DNA of 64,000 nt from Candidatus Rokuibacteriota bacterium (GCA_003220535.1 QHSU01000063.1:62001-126000); one strand, 5' to 3'; counted from the stretch's first letter, positions 34,454 through 41,959 are shown. The notes: a model not told the origin generated them from the sequence alone. A program made the numbers and translations.

Positions 34454-35392
34454 TCACGGTCGGCCTCCTGTGAAGAGCTGATTCACCTCGGCTCGGGTCG
34501 GCAGCGACGGCTGGGCGCCCCGGCGTGTGCAGGCGAGCGCTGCCGCCGCGTTGGCGAATCGAAGGGCACCCTCGAGTGTCGATCCCTCGCTGAGCGCCAC
34601 GCCAAGGGCGCCGTTGAACGCGTCACCGGCGGCCGTCGTATCCACCGCCGACACCGGGTGCGCCGGCGCGGCGACCTCACCCTGCGCCGTGCAGGCCAAG
34701 GCACCGTGGGCGCCGAGCGTCACGATCACCGTGCGCACGCCGCGCTGGCGAAGAGCGTGCCCAGCGGCGGCGGCCGATCGAAGGTCGCGCACGGTGACGC
34801 CGGTGAGCCGCTCCGCCTCGCCTTCGTTCGGAGTCAAATAGTCCACCAGCCCCCAGACGTCGGGGAGACCGTCGCGGATGGGCGCCGGGTTGAGCACCGT
34901 GACGATCCCTCGCCGACGCGCTTCCCGGAGCGCCCACGCGACGGTCTCGAGCGGCGTCTCGAGCTGGCAGACGACGACCTGCGCCCACGCGAAATCATCC
35001 GCGCGAGATCGGACGTGTTCGAGCGAGAGCCGCCAGTTCGCTCCGGGCGCCACGACGATCTGGTTGCGTCCCTGGCCGTCGACGACGATGAGGGCCGTTC
35101 CGGTCGCGGCTTCGCCGCTGACATCCAGGCCGTCGACGTCGATCCCCTCGGTCGCGAGGGCCGCGCGGATCTCGCGGCCTGAGCTATCGTCGCCCACGCA
35201 CGCGATGAAGCGCACCTCCGCGCCCAGCCGGCGAGCGGCCACGGCCTGATTGGCGCCTTTGCCCCCGTGGTTGACGAGAAGCGTGCCGCCGCTGACGGTC
35301 TCGCCGGCGCCGGGCAAGCGCGGCACGGCGACGGTGAAGTCGACGTTCGCCGAGCCGACTACGAGGACGCGCCGGGCCGTGACGTCGGACAC
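34454..35392 (-). CDS. rbsK: ribokinase (PfkB family)
   Basis: A 312-residue sugar kinase that phosphorylates ribose. It has the N-terminal VVGSANVDFTVAVPRLPGAGET, the substrate motif NHGGKGANQAVAARRLG, and the C-terminal anion hole and catalytic Asp in DTTAAGDAFNGALG. I set GTG 35392 as start because homology begins right after it; it overlaps the nucleoside hydrolase gene by 34 bases. Together the two would release ribose from nucleosides and make ribose 5-phosphate. Confidence 0.93.
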   Translation of the reverse strand: MSDVTARRVLVVGSANVDFTVAVPRLPGAGETVSGGTLLVNHGGKGANQAVAARRLGAEVRFIACVGDDSSGREIRAALATEGIDVDGLDVSGEAATGTALIVVDGQGRNQIVVAPGANWRLSLEHVRSRADDFAWAQVVVCQLETPLETVAWALREARRRGIVTVLNPAPIRDGLPDVWGLVDYLTPNEGEAERLTGVTVRDLRSAAAAGHALRQRGVRTVIVTLGAHGALACTAQGEVAAPAHPVSAVDTTAAGDAFNGALGVALSEGSTLEGALRFANAAAALACTRRGAQPSLPTRAEVNQLFTGGRP

Positions 35393-36285
35393 AGGCGGTC
35401 GAGGAACAGGCGGATGAATCGGTCGGCGTCGACGGCCTTCGCGACGCGGCAGTTCGGCGCGCCGCTCGCGCGAAGCGTCTCGCCGTCCGGCCCGACGGCC
35501 AGGCGCACGGTCTCCCACTTGGCGAGCGACGGATCGAGGGTGACGGCGACGGCCAGCGGGTCGTGGAGCGCCATGCCCTGCTCGCCCTCGGCGTGAGCGA
35601 TGCGGAAGCCACGCTCGCTGAACGCCTGGATCCGTGAGGCGAGCGGCCCCGGCGACCGCCCCAGCGCGGCCCGCATGCCGGCGCGCGGCAGCACCGCCTG
35701 GCGCGTCGCGTCAAGCGGCACGAGCTCGAGCGGAAGCCCCGCCGCGAGCACGCGGTGCGCCGCTTCAGGGTCGACGTGCATGTTGAACTCGGCCGCGGGG
35801 GTCACGTTCCCAGGCACATCGACGGCGCCGCCCATCACGACCACGCGTCCGACTCGCCCGACCACCGCCGCATCTTGCTTGAGCGCCAGCGCCACGTTCG
35901 TCAGGGGGCCGAGGGCGACGAGGGTGAGCTCCCGCCCGTGCCGGCGGGCCGCGTCGACGATGACGCTCGCCGCGTCGGGCGACGTGGGCACCGGCTCGAC
36001 GACGGGCCAGTCCGCCAGGTCGCCGAGCCCGTCCTCGCCGTGGTAACGCGTCGCGGTCGTCAGCGCGCGAGCGAGTGGGCCCGCCGCTCCCGCGGCCACG
36101 AGGGGTCGTGGCGTCGGGCGTCGCAGCGCGAGCAGGCGCACGACGTTCGTGCCCGCGGCTTCGACCCTCACGTTGCCTGCGACCGTCGTGATCGCCTCCA
36201 CCCGGATCTCGGGCGAGCTCCACGCGAGGAGCAGGGCGAGGGCGTCGTCAATCCCGGGGTCGGTGTCGATCAGGACGGGCGTCAC
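35359..36285 (-). CDS. inosine-uridine preferring nucleoside hydrolase
   Basis: A 308-residue N-ribohydrolase. The calcium and ribose-binding motif DTDPGIDDA is at residues 8-16, followed by TTVAGNVRVEAAGTN and EFNMHVDPEAAHRVL. It splits purine or pyrimidine nucleosides into base and ribose. The start is GTG with GAGGAG five bases upstream. It forms an operon with ribokinase and is divergent from the selenoprotein gene; a TATGAT box lies 25 bases upstream. Confidence 0.93.
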   Translation of the reverse strand: MTPVLIDTDPGIDDALALLLAWSSPEIRVEAITTVAGNVRVEAAGTNVVRLLALRRPTPRPLVAAGAAGPLARALTTATRYHGEDGLGDLADWPVVEPVPTSPDAASVIVDAARRHGRELTLVALGPLTNVALALKQDAAVVGRVGRVVVMGGAVDVPGNVTPAAEFNMHVDPEAAHRVLAAGLPLELVPLDATRQAVLPRAGMRAALGRSPGPLASRIQAFSERGFRIAHAEGEQGMALHDPLAVAVTLDPSLAKWETVRLAVGPDGETLRASGAPNCRVAKAVDADRFIRLFLDRLCPTSRPGASS

Positions 36286-36309
36286 GGAATCTCCTCACGG
36301 TTGCCCCGT

Positions 36310-36315
36310 ATCATA
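36310..36315 (-). promoter_or_regulatory. candidate -10 box of the nucleoside hydrolase operon
   Basis: TATGAT on the minus strand, matching the -10 consensus at five of six bases, about 25 bases before the GTG start. The 20-base tandem repeat at 36319-36358 covers the place where a -35 box and activator or repressor would sit. No good -35 box is visible. Confidence 0.35.
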
Positions 36316-36318
36316 TTA

Positions 36319-36358
36319 GAATGAAGCCCACTTCTCAGGAATGAAGCCCACTTCTCAG
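36319..36358. repeat. perfect 20-base tandem direct repeat
   Basis: Two identical head-to-tail 20-base units, 36319-36338 and 36339-36358, each containing ATGAAGCCCACTTCTCAG. They lie in the short gap between the nucleoside hydrolase and the selenoprotein gene, just before the AGGAGG of the latter. This could be a pair of operator half-sites or a recent slippage duplication. A frame opened by the second ATG (36341) has no homology and is out of phase with the selenoprotein. Confidence 0.85.
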
Positions 36359-36371
36359 GGAGGAGGAGCGG

Positions 36372-36599
36372 ATGAACATCCAGATCAGATACTGCGGGGA
36401 GTGAAACTACCTTCCCCAGGCCTCCAGTTTGCAGGCCGCCATCAAGACCAAGTACGGCATCACCGCGGTGCTCAAGGAAGGCGCCGGCGGAATCTTCGAG
36501 GTGTCGATCAACGACGACGTGGTCTACACGAACGAGACGACGTACCGGTTCCCGAGAGACGAGGAGATCTTCGACAAGATCGACGCCGCTAAGAAGTAG
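36372..36599 (+). CDS. SelW-type (Rdx) selenoprotein with in-frame UGA
   Basis: Reading ATG 36372 with UGA 36402-36404 as selenocysteine gives 75 residues: N-terminal IRYCGEU-NYLPQA, then AIKTKYGITAVLKEGAGG, FEVSINDDVVYTNETTYRFP and a final helix. The C-x-x-U motif (Cys8, Sec11), the Y-L-P after it and the G-G-x-F-E-V strand are the pattern of SelW/Rdx thioredoxin-like proteins, small cytosolic redox proteins. AGGAGG lies right upstream. A hairpin with G in its apical loop follows the UGA (36419-36437). The protein runs on for 64 codons after the UGA with clean family similarity. The 3' end overlaps the convergent CoA-transferase gene by 11 bases. Confidence 0.88.
36419..36437 (+). promoter_or_regulatory. 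candidate bacterial SECIS hairpin
   Basis: GGCCT (36419-36423) pairs with AGGCC (36433-36437). Inside, CA pairs with TG around a GTT tip after a C-C mismatch. The tip begins with G and lies about 22 bases after the UGA, within the range used by bacterial SelB-dependent SECIS elements. The fold was made by eye. Confidence 0.5.
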
Positions 36600-37857
36600 C
36601 ACGCTGTAGCAGCGCCTCCCGAAATCGGGGATGGGCGACCGCGATGAGCGCCTCGGCCCGTCCCCGCTCCCCTTTCCCCCGTAGCCCGGCCGTTCCATGC
36701 TCGGTCACGATCCAGTCGGCCAGCGCGCGGGGGCTCGTCACGGCCGCGCCCGTCTGAAGGCGCGGGACGATCCGTGACGCCGCGCCGTCGCGGCCCGTCG
36801 ACGGCAATGCGATGACCGCCGCGCCCCCGCGGGATCGCGAGGCACCCAGCACGAAGTCGAACTGGCCGCCGATCCCGGCGACCTGACGCTGGCCCAGGCT
36901 CTCCGCCGTCACCTGTCCGGTGAGATCGATCTCGAGCGCCGAGTTGATCGCCACGAAGCGATCGAGCCGCGCCACGGTCTCGGGATCGTGCGTGAATCTC
37001 GACGAGTCCATGCTCACTCGTGGGTTCTCGTGCAGGAAGTCGAAGAGGCGGCGCGTCCCCATCGCCTCGCCGATGTCCATGCGCCCGCGGTGGATGCGCT
37101 TGAGGGCGTTGGTGACGACGCCTCGCTCGACCAGCGTCACCGATGCGTCGACCAGCAGCGAGTGCAGCGCGAGGTCACGATGGTCGACGAGCGCCTCGAG
37201 CACGGCCTGCGGGATCGCCCCGACGCCGACCTGCACCGTCGCCCCGTCGGGCACGAGCCCGGCGACGCGGCGTCCGATGGCGCGCTCGACGTCACCGATC
37301 GCCGGCGGCGGGTACGGCGTGAGCGGCTCGTCCACCTCGACCCAGTAGTCGATCTGGCTCCTGTGCAGAAAGGCGTTGCCGAGCGTACGTGGCATCGTCC
37401 CGTTGACCTGGGCGATCACGAGCGGGGCGCGGCGCGCTGCCGGGAGCGCGACGCTGACCGAGACGCCGAGGCTCAGGTACCCGCGCGCGTCGGGCGGCGC
37501 GCAGTGAACGAGGACGCAGTCCGGCGCCCAGGTACCGCCCGCCGCGAACTGTGTGACGAGATCGAAGTAGCGGATCGGAACGAACTCGACGCGCCCGCGC
37601 CGCCGCGCGTCCTCGAGCCGGGGCGACATGTGCCACGTCGCGAAGCGGAGCTCCGCGTGCTCGGGCCGTGCCCAGGGGTAGTCGCCGAGATGGATGCCAC
37701 CCAGGAGCGTCAGGTCCGGCAGCCGGCTCGACTGGCGGCAGATCTCGGCGACGAGCGCCGTCGGCTCCCCACACGCCGGCGGCAGCAACACCTTCATCGC
37801 CGGCCGGAGACGGGCGACGGCGTCCACGAGCGAGCTGCGAGTGAACGCGCGCGGCAT
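36589..37857 (-). CDS. acetyl-CoA hydrolase/transferase family (4-hydroxybutyrate CoA-transferase-like)
   Basis: A 422-residue CoA-transferase of the class I type. Both related halves are visible: KVLLPPACGEPTALVAEI with DCVLVHCAPPDARGYLSLGVSV in the first, and DGATVQVGVGAIPQAVLEAL, SALEIDLTGQVTAESLGQRQVAGIGGQFDFV and GAASRIVPRLQ in the second. Members transfer CoA between short acids such as acetate, 4-hydroxybutyrate or propionate. Substrate is not defined here. It is divergent from the lipoprotein/SDR operon, with a shared A+T box at 37870-37877. Confidence 0.87.
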   Translation of the reverse strand: MPRAFTRSSLVDAVARLRPAMKVLLPPACGEPTALVAEICRQSSRLPDLTLLGGIHLGDYPWARPEHAELRFATWHMSPRLEDARRRGRVEFVPIRYFDLVTQFAAGGTWAPDCVLVHCAPPDARGYLSLGVSVSVALPAARRAPLVIAQVNGTMPRTLGNAFLHRSQIDYWVEVDEPLTPYPPPAIGDVERAIGRRVAGLVPDGATVQVGVGAIPQAVLEALVDHRDLALHSLLVDASVTLVERGVVTNALKRIHRGRMDIGEAMGTRRLFDFLHENPRVSMDSSRFTHDPETVARLDRFVAINSALEIDLTGQVTAESLGQRQVAGIGGQFDFVLGASRSRGGAAVIALPSTGRDGAASRIVPRLQTGAAVTSPRALADWIVTEHGTAGLRGKGERGRAEALIAVAHPRFREALLQRATS

Positions 37858-37869
37858 GAATCGCGGGGC

Positions 37870-37877
37870 TATATATA
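37870..37877 (+). promoter_or_regulatory. candidate -10 region (TATATATA) before the lipoprotein/SDR operon
   Basis: The only A+T box in this G+C-rich divergent gap. It lies 25 bases before the lipoprotein ATG, a normal distance for a -10 element. It is symmetrical, so it could also serve the CoA-transferase gene, but there it is only 13 bases from the start codon. Confidence 0.35.
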
Positions 37878-37902
37878 CCTGATCCCGCGATAGAATGGCC
37901 GC

Positions 37903-38097
37903 ATGAATTGGCGGCGGTGCTCGATCGCGCTGCTGGTCCCGCTCGTGGTGCTCGCGGGGTGCGCGACCGCGCCGTCGAGGGGGCAGCCGGGGAGCAGCGG
38001 AAGCTCTCCGCGCGTGCGCTGCTTGTCGGATCCGTCGCGCGACGACGCCTCGGGTTCCCGCCCGATGTTTTTTCTCTTCTGCCTGGAGAGCCCATGA
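37903..38097 (+). CDS. small lipoprotein
   Basis: A 64-residue protein with a clear lipoprotein signal: MNWRRCSIALLVPLVVLAGC, lipobox LAGC with Cys20. The short, polar Ser/Gly/Pro-rich remainder has no recognised domain. The stop overlaps the start of the SDR gene (ATGA at 38094), which argues that it is a real translated gene. A longer frame of the SDR phase that runs across it is the shadow. Function unknown. Confidence 0.6.
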   Translation: MNWRRCSIALLVPLVVLAGCATAPSRGQPGSSGSSPRVRCLSDPSRDDASGSRPMFFLFCLESP

Positions 38098-38861
38098 CGA
38101 GCGCGCCCGGGCAGCCCGTCGCCCTCGTCACCGGCGGCGGCCGCGGCATCGGTCGTGAGATCGTGCTCGCGCTGGCCCGGGAAGGGTGCAACATCGCGGT
38201 GGCCGCACGCTCGTCCGATCAGGTGACTGCGACGGCCGAAACGGCCCGCGGTCTCGGCGTCCAGGCGATGGCGCTCGCGCTGGACGTGACCGACGCCGAG
38301 ATGATCACACGGGTGGTCGCGGCGGTCGGCACGCGGCTCGGCCCGGTCGACGTCCTCGTCAACAATGCCGGCATCGCCGAATCGGCGCCCTTCGCGAAGA
38401 CCGACCCGGCGTTCTGGGACCGTCACCTGCGCGTCAACGCGACCGGCCCCTACCTGCTCACGCGCGCCGTCCTGCCGGCGATGCTCGAGCGCCGCTGGGG
38501 GCGCGTGATCAACATCGCGTCGCTGGCCGGGCTCTACGGCGCGCCGTACGTCGCCGCGTACACCGCGTCCAAGCACGCGCTCGTAGGCCTCACGAAGGCA
38601 CTCGCGACCGAGGTCTCGGGCAAGGGCGTCACCGTCAACGCTATCTGCCCCGGGTTCGCGGCGACCGACATCGTGTGGAACAGCGCGCGGAACATCGCGG
38701 CCCGGACGGGAAAGTCCTTCGAGGAGGCCGTCGAGGCGATGGCGCACCTCAACCCCGGTCGTCGTCTCATCGACCCGGCCGAGGTGGCCGCCGTGGCGGC
38801 CAAGCTGATCCACGACGACGCGACGAACGGCGAGACGATCGTGCTCGACGGCACCCAGTGA
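38094..38861 (+). CDS. SDR family oxidoreductase
   Basis: A 255-residue classical short-chain dehydrogenase/reductase. NAD(P)-binding TGGGRGIGREI is near the N terminus, then NNAGIAESAPF, the catalytic Ser in INIASLAG, and Y-x-x-x-K in AAYTASKHALVGLTKALATE. NAICPGFAATDI follows. It resembles 3-hydroxyacyl or 3-oxoacyl dehydrogenases; substrate unproven. ATG 38094 follows GGAG; upstream extensions are rejected. It is part of a tight unit with the lipoprotein, RidA and flavin oxidoreductase genes. Confidence 0.92.
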   Translation: MTSAPGQPVALVTGGGRGIGREIVLALAREGCNIAVAARSSDQVTATAETARGLGVQAMALALDVTDAEMITRVVAAVGTRLGPVDVLVNNAGIAESAPFAKTDPAFWDRHLRVNATGPYLLTRAVLPAMLERRWGRVINIASLAGLYGAPYVAAYTASKHALVGLTKALATEVSGKGVTVNAICPGFAATDIVWNSARNIAARTGKSFEEAVEAMAHLNPGRRLIDPAEVAAVAAKLIHDDATNGETIVLDGTQ

Positions 38862-38941
38862 TGGTTTCGCGAGCCGCAGGACGTCGCGGCGCTGGGGCCT
38901 CGCCGTCCGAGGCGAGCATTGTCAGTAGGAGGCTCGGATGA
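38861..38941 (+). repeat. post-stop mini-ORF repeat (class B) bridging the SDR and RidA genes
   Basis: ATG 38861 overlaps the SDR stop (TGATG) and opens a 26-codon frame, MVSRAAGRRGAGAS plus 12 residues, whose TGA overlaps the RidA start (ATGA at 38938). The DNA matches the tandem element at 12658-12775 and is similar to class A in its first bases. The AGGAGG ribosome site for RidA lies inside its last codons. The layout is that of a coupling leader. Confidence 0.6.
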
Positions 38942-39351
38942 CCCGCGAGATCGAATTCCACAATCCGCCGGAGCTCATGAAGCCCGTGGGGTTCGCCCAC
39001 GCCGCCGAAACCCGGGGTGGCCGGATGCTGTTCCTCGCCGGCCAGGTCGCCAAGGACCGAGACGGCCGCGTCGTCGGCAAGGGTGACCTGGTCGCTCAGT
39101 TCCGTCAGGTGTGCGAGAACTTGAAGACGCTCGTCGTGGGCGCAGGCGGCCAGCTCACCGACGTCGTGAAGTTGACGATCTACGTCCTCGACGCCGGCGA
39201 GTTCAAGCGCCAGGGCAAGCCGATCGGCGTCGTGTACCGCGAGTACTTTGGCAAGCACTTCCCGGCGATGACGCTGGTCGGCGTGCGCGACCTTTTCGAC
39301 GCCGCCGAGGGCTGCCTGATCGAGATCGACGGCTTTGCCTGCCTGCCATGA
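38938..39351 (+). CDS. RidA family protein
   Basis: A 137-residue protein of the RidA/YjgF/UK114 family, small trimeric enzymes that hydrolyse reactive enamine/imine intermediates or carry related activities. The LFLAGQVAKDRDGRVVGKGDLVAQFRQVCENLKTLV pattern and the C-terminal LIEIDGFA fit. The catalytic Arg region is not canonical (LVGVRDLFD), so a specialised subfamily is likely. AGGAGG precedes the ATG. Position between SDR and flavin-oxidoreductase genes suggests a role in one catabolic path. Confidence 0.88.
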   Translation: MTREIEFHNPPELMKPVGFAHAAETRGGRMLFLAGQVAKDRDGRVVGKGDLVAQFRQVCENLKTLVVGAGGQLTDVVKLTIYVLDAGEFKRQGKPIGVVYREYFGKHFPAMTLVGVRDLFDAAEGCLIEIDGFACLP

Positions 39352-40903
39352 GCCGTCCACGGCGCGCACCCCGCGCGAGGCCGCCGTCCTGAGCTTCGCC
39401 GAGACGTCCCGCGTCCGTCATGCGCTGCCGCCGGCGCGCTGGCCGACGCGCGAGGAAGCGGCGCGCGCGCGCTGGTTCTCGCCGATCCGGATCGGCAGGA
39501 CGCTGACCGCCGCGGAGCGGACGTGGGTGCCGGCGATGGTCCCGTGGCGAGCGACGGACGACGGGTTCGTCACACAAGAGGTCCTCGAGTGGTACGCGCG
39601 GTTCGCCGAGGGCCAGCCGGGCGTGCTCGTGGTCGAAGCCACCGGCATCCGCGACATCGCCAGCGGTCCCCTGTTGAGGATCGGCGACGACCGGTTCGTC
39701 CCCGGGCTGCGCGAGCTCGTCGAGACCGTCCGCGCGCGAAGCCGGGGCCGGACGCGACTCTTCATCCAGATCATCGACTTCGTCACGGTCCGACGCCGCC
39801 CCGAGCCCGAGCGATTCTTCGGCCGCTATCTCGAGATCACCGATTCGCTGCGCGCCCAGCTCGCCCTCTGGCTCGACGACCGTCGCTGGCGCGAGGTCGA
39901 GGACCAGGACGTGCGGGAATTCCTCCTCGGCGCCGATCGCCTGACGATCGAGACCGTGCTGACCGACCGCGAGCTCGAAGCGCTCGACTACGGCTACCGC
40001 GAGCGCGTCTGGGACGTGCACCTGCCCCACATCCGGGAGCTCCCGCAAGTGCTCCCCGGCCTCTTCGCCGAGGCCGCGCGGCGTGCCCGCGAGGCGGGCT
40101 TCCACGGCGTCGAGCTGCACTACGCCCACGCCTACACGATGGCGTCGTTCCTCTCGCGCTTGAACGACCGGTCCGACGGCTACGGCGGCGCGCGCGAGAA
40201 CCGGGTTCAGCTGCCGCTCGAAGTGCTCGCGGCCGTCCGCGCCCGTGTCGGAGACGACTACGTCGTCGGCATCCGGTATCTGGGCGACGACGTGGTCGAG
40301 GGCGGCAGCGACCTCGACGACGCGGTCTGGTTCGGCGTCCGGTTCGCCGAAGCGGGCGTGGACTACCTGTCGGTCTCCAAGGGCGGGCGATTCGAGGACG
40401 CCAAGCAACCGAAGATCGGCGAGGCCGTCTACCCCTACACCGGCGCCTCGGGGTACGAGTGCATGCCGACGGTCCTCTCCGACGCGCGCGGCCCGTTCGG
40501 TCGCAACGTGCCGCTCGCCGCGGCGATTCGCCGCGCGATCCGGGACGCCGGCTGGCAGACACCGGTCGTCACCAGCGGTGGCATCACGACCTTCGACCAG
40601 GCGGAAGGCATCCTCGAGCGCGGCGAGGCCGACTGCGTGGCCGCCGCCCGCCAGAGCCTCGCCGACCCCGACTGGTTCTGGAAGATCCGGCTCGGCCAAG
40701 GCGATCTGGTGCGGCGCTGCGAGTTCACGAATTACTGCGAAGGCCTCGACCAGCGCCACAAGCAGGTCACCTGCAAGCTCTGGGATCGGAAGTTCGATCC
40801 AGCCGACCCCACGGTCAGGCTCGCGAGCGATGGGAAGCGCCGGCTCAGCGCGCCGACCTGGTCGCCCTCGGCCGAAGCGGGCGCCGACGCGCCAGCCGGC
40901 TGA
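39335..40903 (+). CDS. NADH:flavin oxidoreductase / old yellow enzyme family
   Basis: A roughly 520-residue FMN-dependent TIM-barrel oxidoreductase. Family marks include FHGVELHYAHAYTMASFLSRLNDRSDGYGG (FMN and substrate His region), VVGIRYLGDD, VDYLSVSKGG, PVVTSGGITTFDQAE and CVAAARQSLADPDWFWK. A C-terminal Cys-containing stretch (RRCEFTNYCEGLDQRHKQVTC) resembles the start of the 4Fe-4S domain of larger 2,4-dienoyl-CoA-reductase-like enzymes, but the second flavin domain is absent. Start uncertain: TTG 39335 overlaps RidA by 17 bases. Confidence 0.85.
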   Translation: MPACHEPSTARTPREAAVLSFAETSRVRHALPPARWPTREEAARARWFSPIRIGRTLTAAERTWVPAMVPWRATDDGFVTQEVLEWYARFAEGQPGVLVVEATGIRDIASGPLLRIGDDRFVPGLRELVETVRARSRGRTRLFIQIIDFVTVRRRPEPERFFGRYLEITDSLRAQLALWLDDRRWREVEDQDVREFLLGADRLTIETVLTDRELEALDYGYRERVWDVHLPHIRELPQVLPGLFAEAARRAREAGFHGVELHYAHAYTMASFLSRLNDRSDGYGGARENRVQLPLEVLAAVRARVGDDYVVGIRYLGDDVVEGGSDLDDAVWFGVRFAEAGVDYLSVSKGGRFEDAKQPKIGEAVYPYTGASGYECMPTVLSDARGPFGRNVPLAAAIRRAIRDAGWQTPVVTSGGITTFDQAEGILERGEADCVAAARQSLADPDWFWKIRLGQGDLVRRCEFTNYCEGLDQRHKQVTCKLWDRKFDPADPTVRLASDGKRRLSAPTWSPSAEAGADAPAG

Positions 40904-40932
40904 GCGATATGGTGATTGCGCTAGCTCGACAA

Positions 40933-40961
40933 CTTCAGCACTCAGGGTCCGAGTGCCGAAG
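40933..40961. terminator. hairpin between convergent genes
   Basis: CTTC-A-GCACTC and GAGTGC-C-GAAG form a ten-pair stem with one internal mismatch around AGGGTCC. It lies in the 74-base gap between the flavin oxidoreductase and the convergent Nudix gene. There is no T run, so it may be a two-way stop or simply a 3'-end stabiliser. Confidence 0.4.
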
Positions 40962-40977
40962 CGTCGCGGACCATGAG

Positions 40978-41601
40978 CTAATCAAACGCCGTTGGGCGAT
41001 GTGGGTCATCCAGGTGGGCAAAGCACTCGGCCAGCCAGACCGCATTCGTGCGGGCCAGCGAGAGCGGCGGGAGATCGTCGCGCGTGAAGAACCCCACTTC
41101 CAGAATCTCGTGGTCGGGGTGTGGCCCGCCCCCGGTAATCTCACAGAGGAAGATCACTTTGAAGGCGTGAAAGGCGGTCGAGGGCTCTCCGCCGCGATTG
41201 CAATCGAATACACCGATCACCTTCTGCGCCAGGCATTCAAAGCCGGCCTCTTCGTGCACCTCGCGCTCGGCGGCATTCGAGGGCATGTCGCCGACGTCGG
41301 CCCAACCGCCGGGCAGACACCACCGGCCGTCCGATCTCTCGCGCACCAGCAAGATCTTACCGTCGCGGAAACAGGCCCCACGCACGTCCACCTTGGGTGT
41401 GGCGTAGCCCGGTTGAATCGCGAACCACTGTTCCACGGTCGCCAGGGTCTCACCCGTGTGGGCGGCGAATATCTCCGCAGCAACAGCCTGCAACTGGCGA
41501 TAACGCTCGTTGTCATATTCATTCTGGGCGTAGGTCAGCCCGTTTTGCGCCAGAGCCTGGAGCTTGCGCGCCCACGTAAGCCAATCAGGTCGGGTGCTCA
41601 T
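40978..41601 (-). CDS. Nudix hydrolase with N-terminal helical domain
   Basis: A 207-residue protein. The Nudix box is complete: GGWADVGDMPSNAAEREVHEEAGF (G-x5-E-x7-R-E-U-x-E-E-x-G-U), after DVRGACFRDGKILLVRERSDGRWCLPG. The first 65 residues form the extra helical domain seen in ADP-ribose and nucleoside-diphosphate-X pyrophosphatases of the MutT/YjhB type. It is expected to cleave a nucleoside diphosphate linked to another group. Base composition is slightly lower in G+C here than in neighbouring genes. Confidence 0.92.
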   Translation of the reverse strand: MSTRPDWLTWARKLQALAQNGLTYAQNEYDNERYRQLQAVAAEIFAAHTGETLATVEQWFAIQPGYATPKVDVRGACFRDGKILLVRERSDGRWCLPGGWADVGDMPSNAAEREVHEEAGFECLAQKVIGVFDCNRGGEPSTAFHAFKVIFLCEITGGGPHPDHEILEVGFFTRDDLPPLSLARTNAVWLAECFAHLDDPHRPTAFD

Positions 41602-41716
41602 CGGTGCGATTTCACCACAGAGTCGAAATCACAGTGCGGCTATGGTACCGCACGGCACTCCGGCCTTTCGTTTGTCTGGACGCCATGCTGTACGTGACGG
41701 AACCCTACCAACCCCG

Positions 41717-41959
41717 CTAGACGACGCGCCGTTCGTGATCCCAGACCTGGAAACATCGGACGTGCAACTGAAGGGGTCTCCTGCCAGTCGCCAGCGTGGT
41801 CGCTTCCATCAGCAACTCCTCCTTCGTAAGGACCGTATCGCAGGCGTCGCACGTTTCCCCGTCGCTTGGCGTACTCCAGTCCCGTGTAATGCTGCTATGC
41901 GGCAGGCGCCCGTTCTGGAGCTTGCGCCGGATGAGGAGACGAAGGGCTTCTGCGTCCAC
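41717..41959 (-). CDS. small CxxC/HxxC protein of unknown function
   Basis: An 80-residue frame from GTG 41959: a basic N-terminal helix (LRLLIRRKLQNGRLPH) followed by GETCDACDTVLTKEELLMEA and LHVRCFQVWDHERR. The spacing of C-D-A-C and H-V-R-C looks like a zinc or metal knuckle. I think similar small proteins occur in several soil bacteria, but I know no function. The start is not certain; the open frame extends to 42061. An overlapping plus-strand frame (41564-42007) shows no such pattern. Confidence 0.55.
   Translation of the reverse strand: MDAEALRLLIRRKLQNGRLPHSSITRDWSTPSDGETCDACDTVLTKEELLMEATTLATGRRPLQLHVRCFQVWDHERRVV

Noticed and set aside
34419..34457. 12-codon frame (MTKTLIRYWPRT) overlapping the ribokinase stop as GTGA
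   Set aside because: It resembles the stop-overlap layout of the repeats, but it is too short and I found no similar sequence in the window, so chance cannot be excluded.
36319..36358. Possible CRISPR seed
   Set aside because: Only two units without spacer between them and no cas genes nearby.
36341..36592. 83-codon frame beginning in the second 20-base repeat
   Set aside because: It is out of phase with the SelW-like protein and its product is a low-complexity Arg-rich sequence with no homology pattern.
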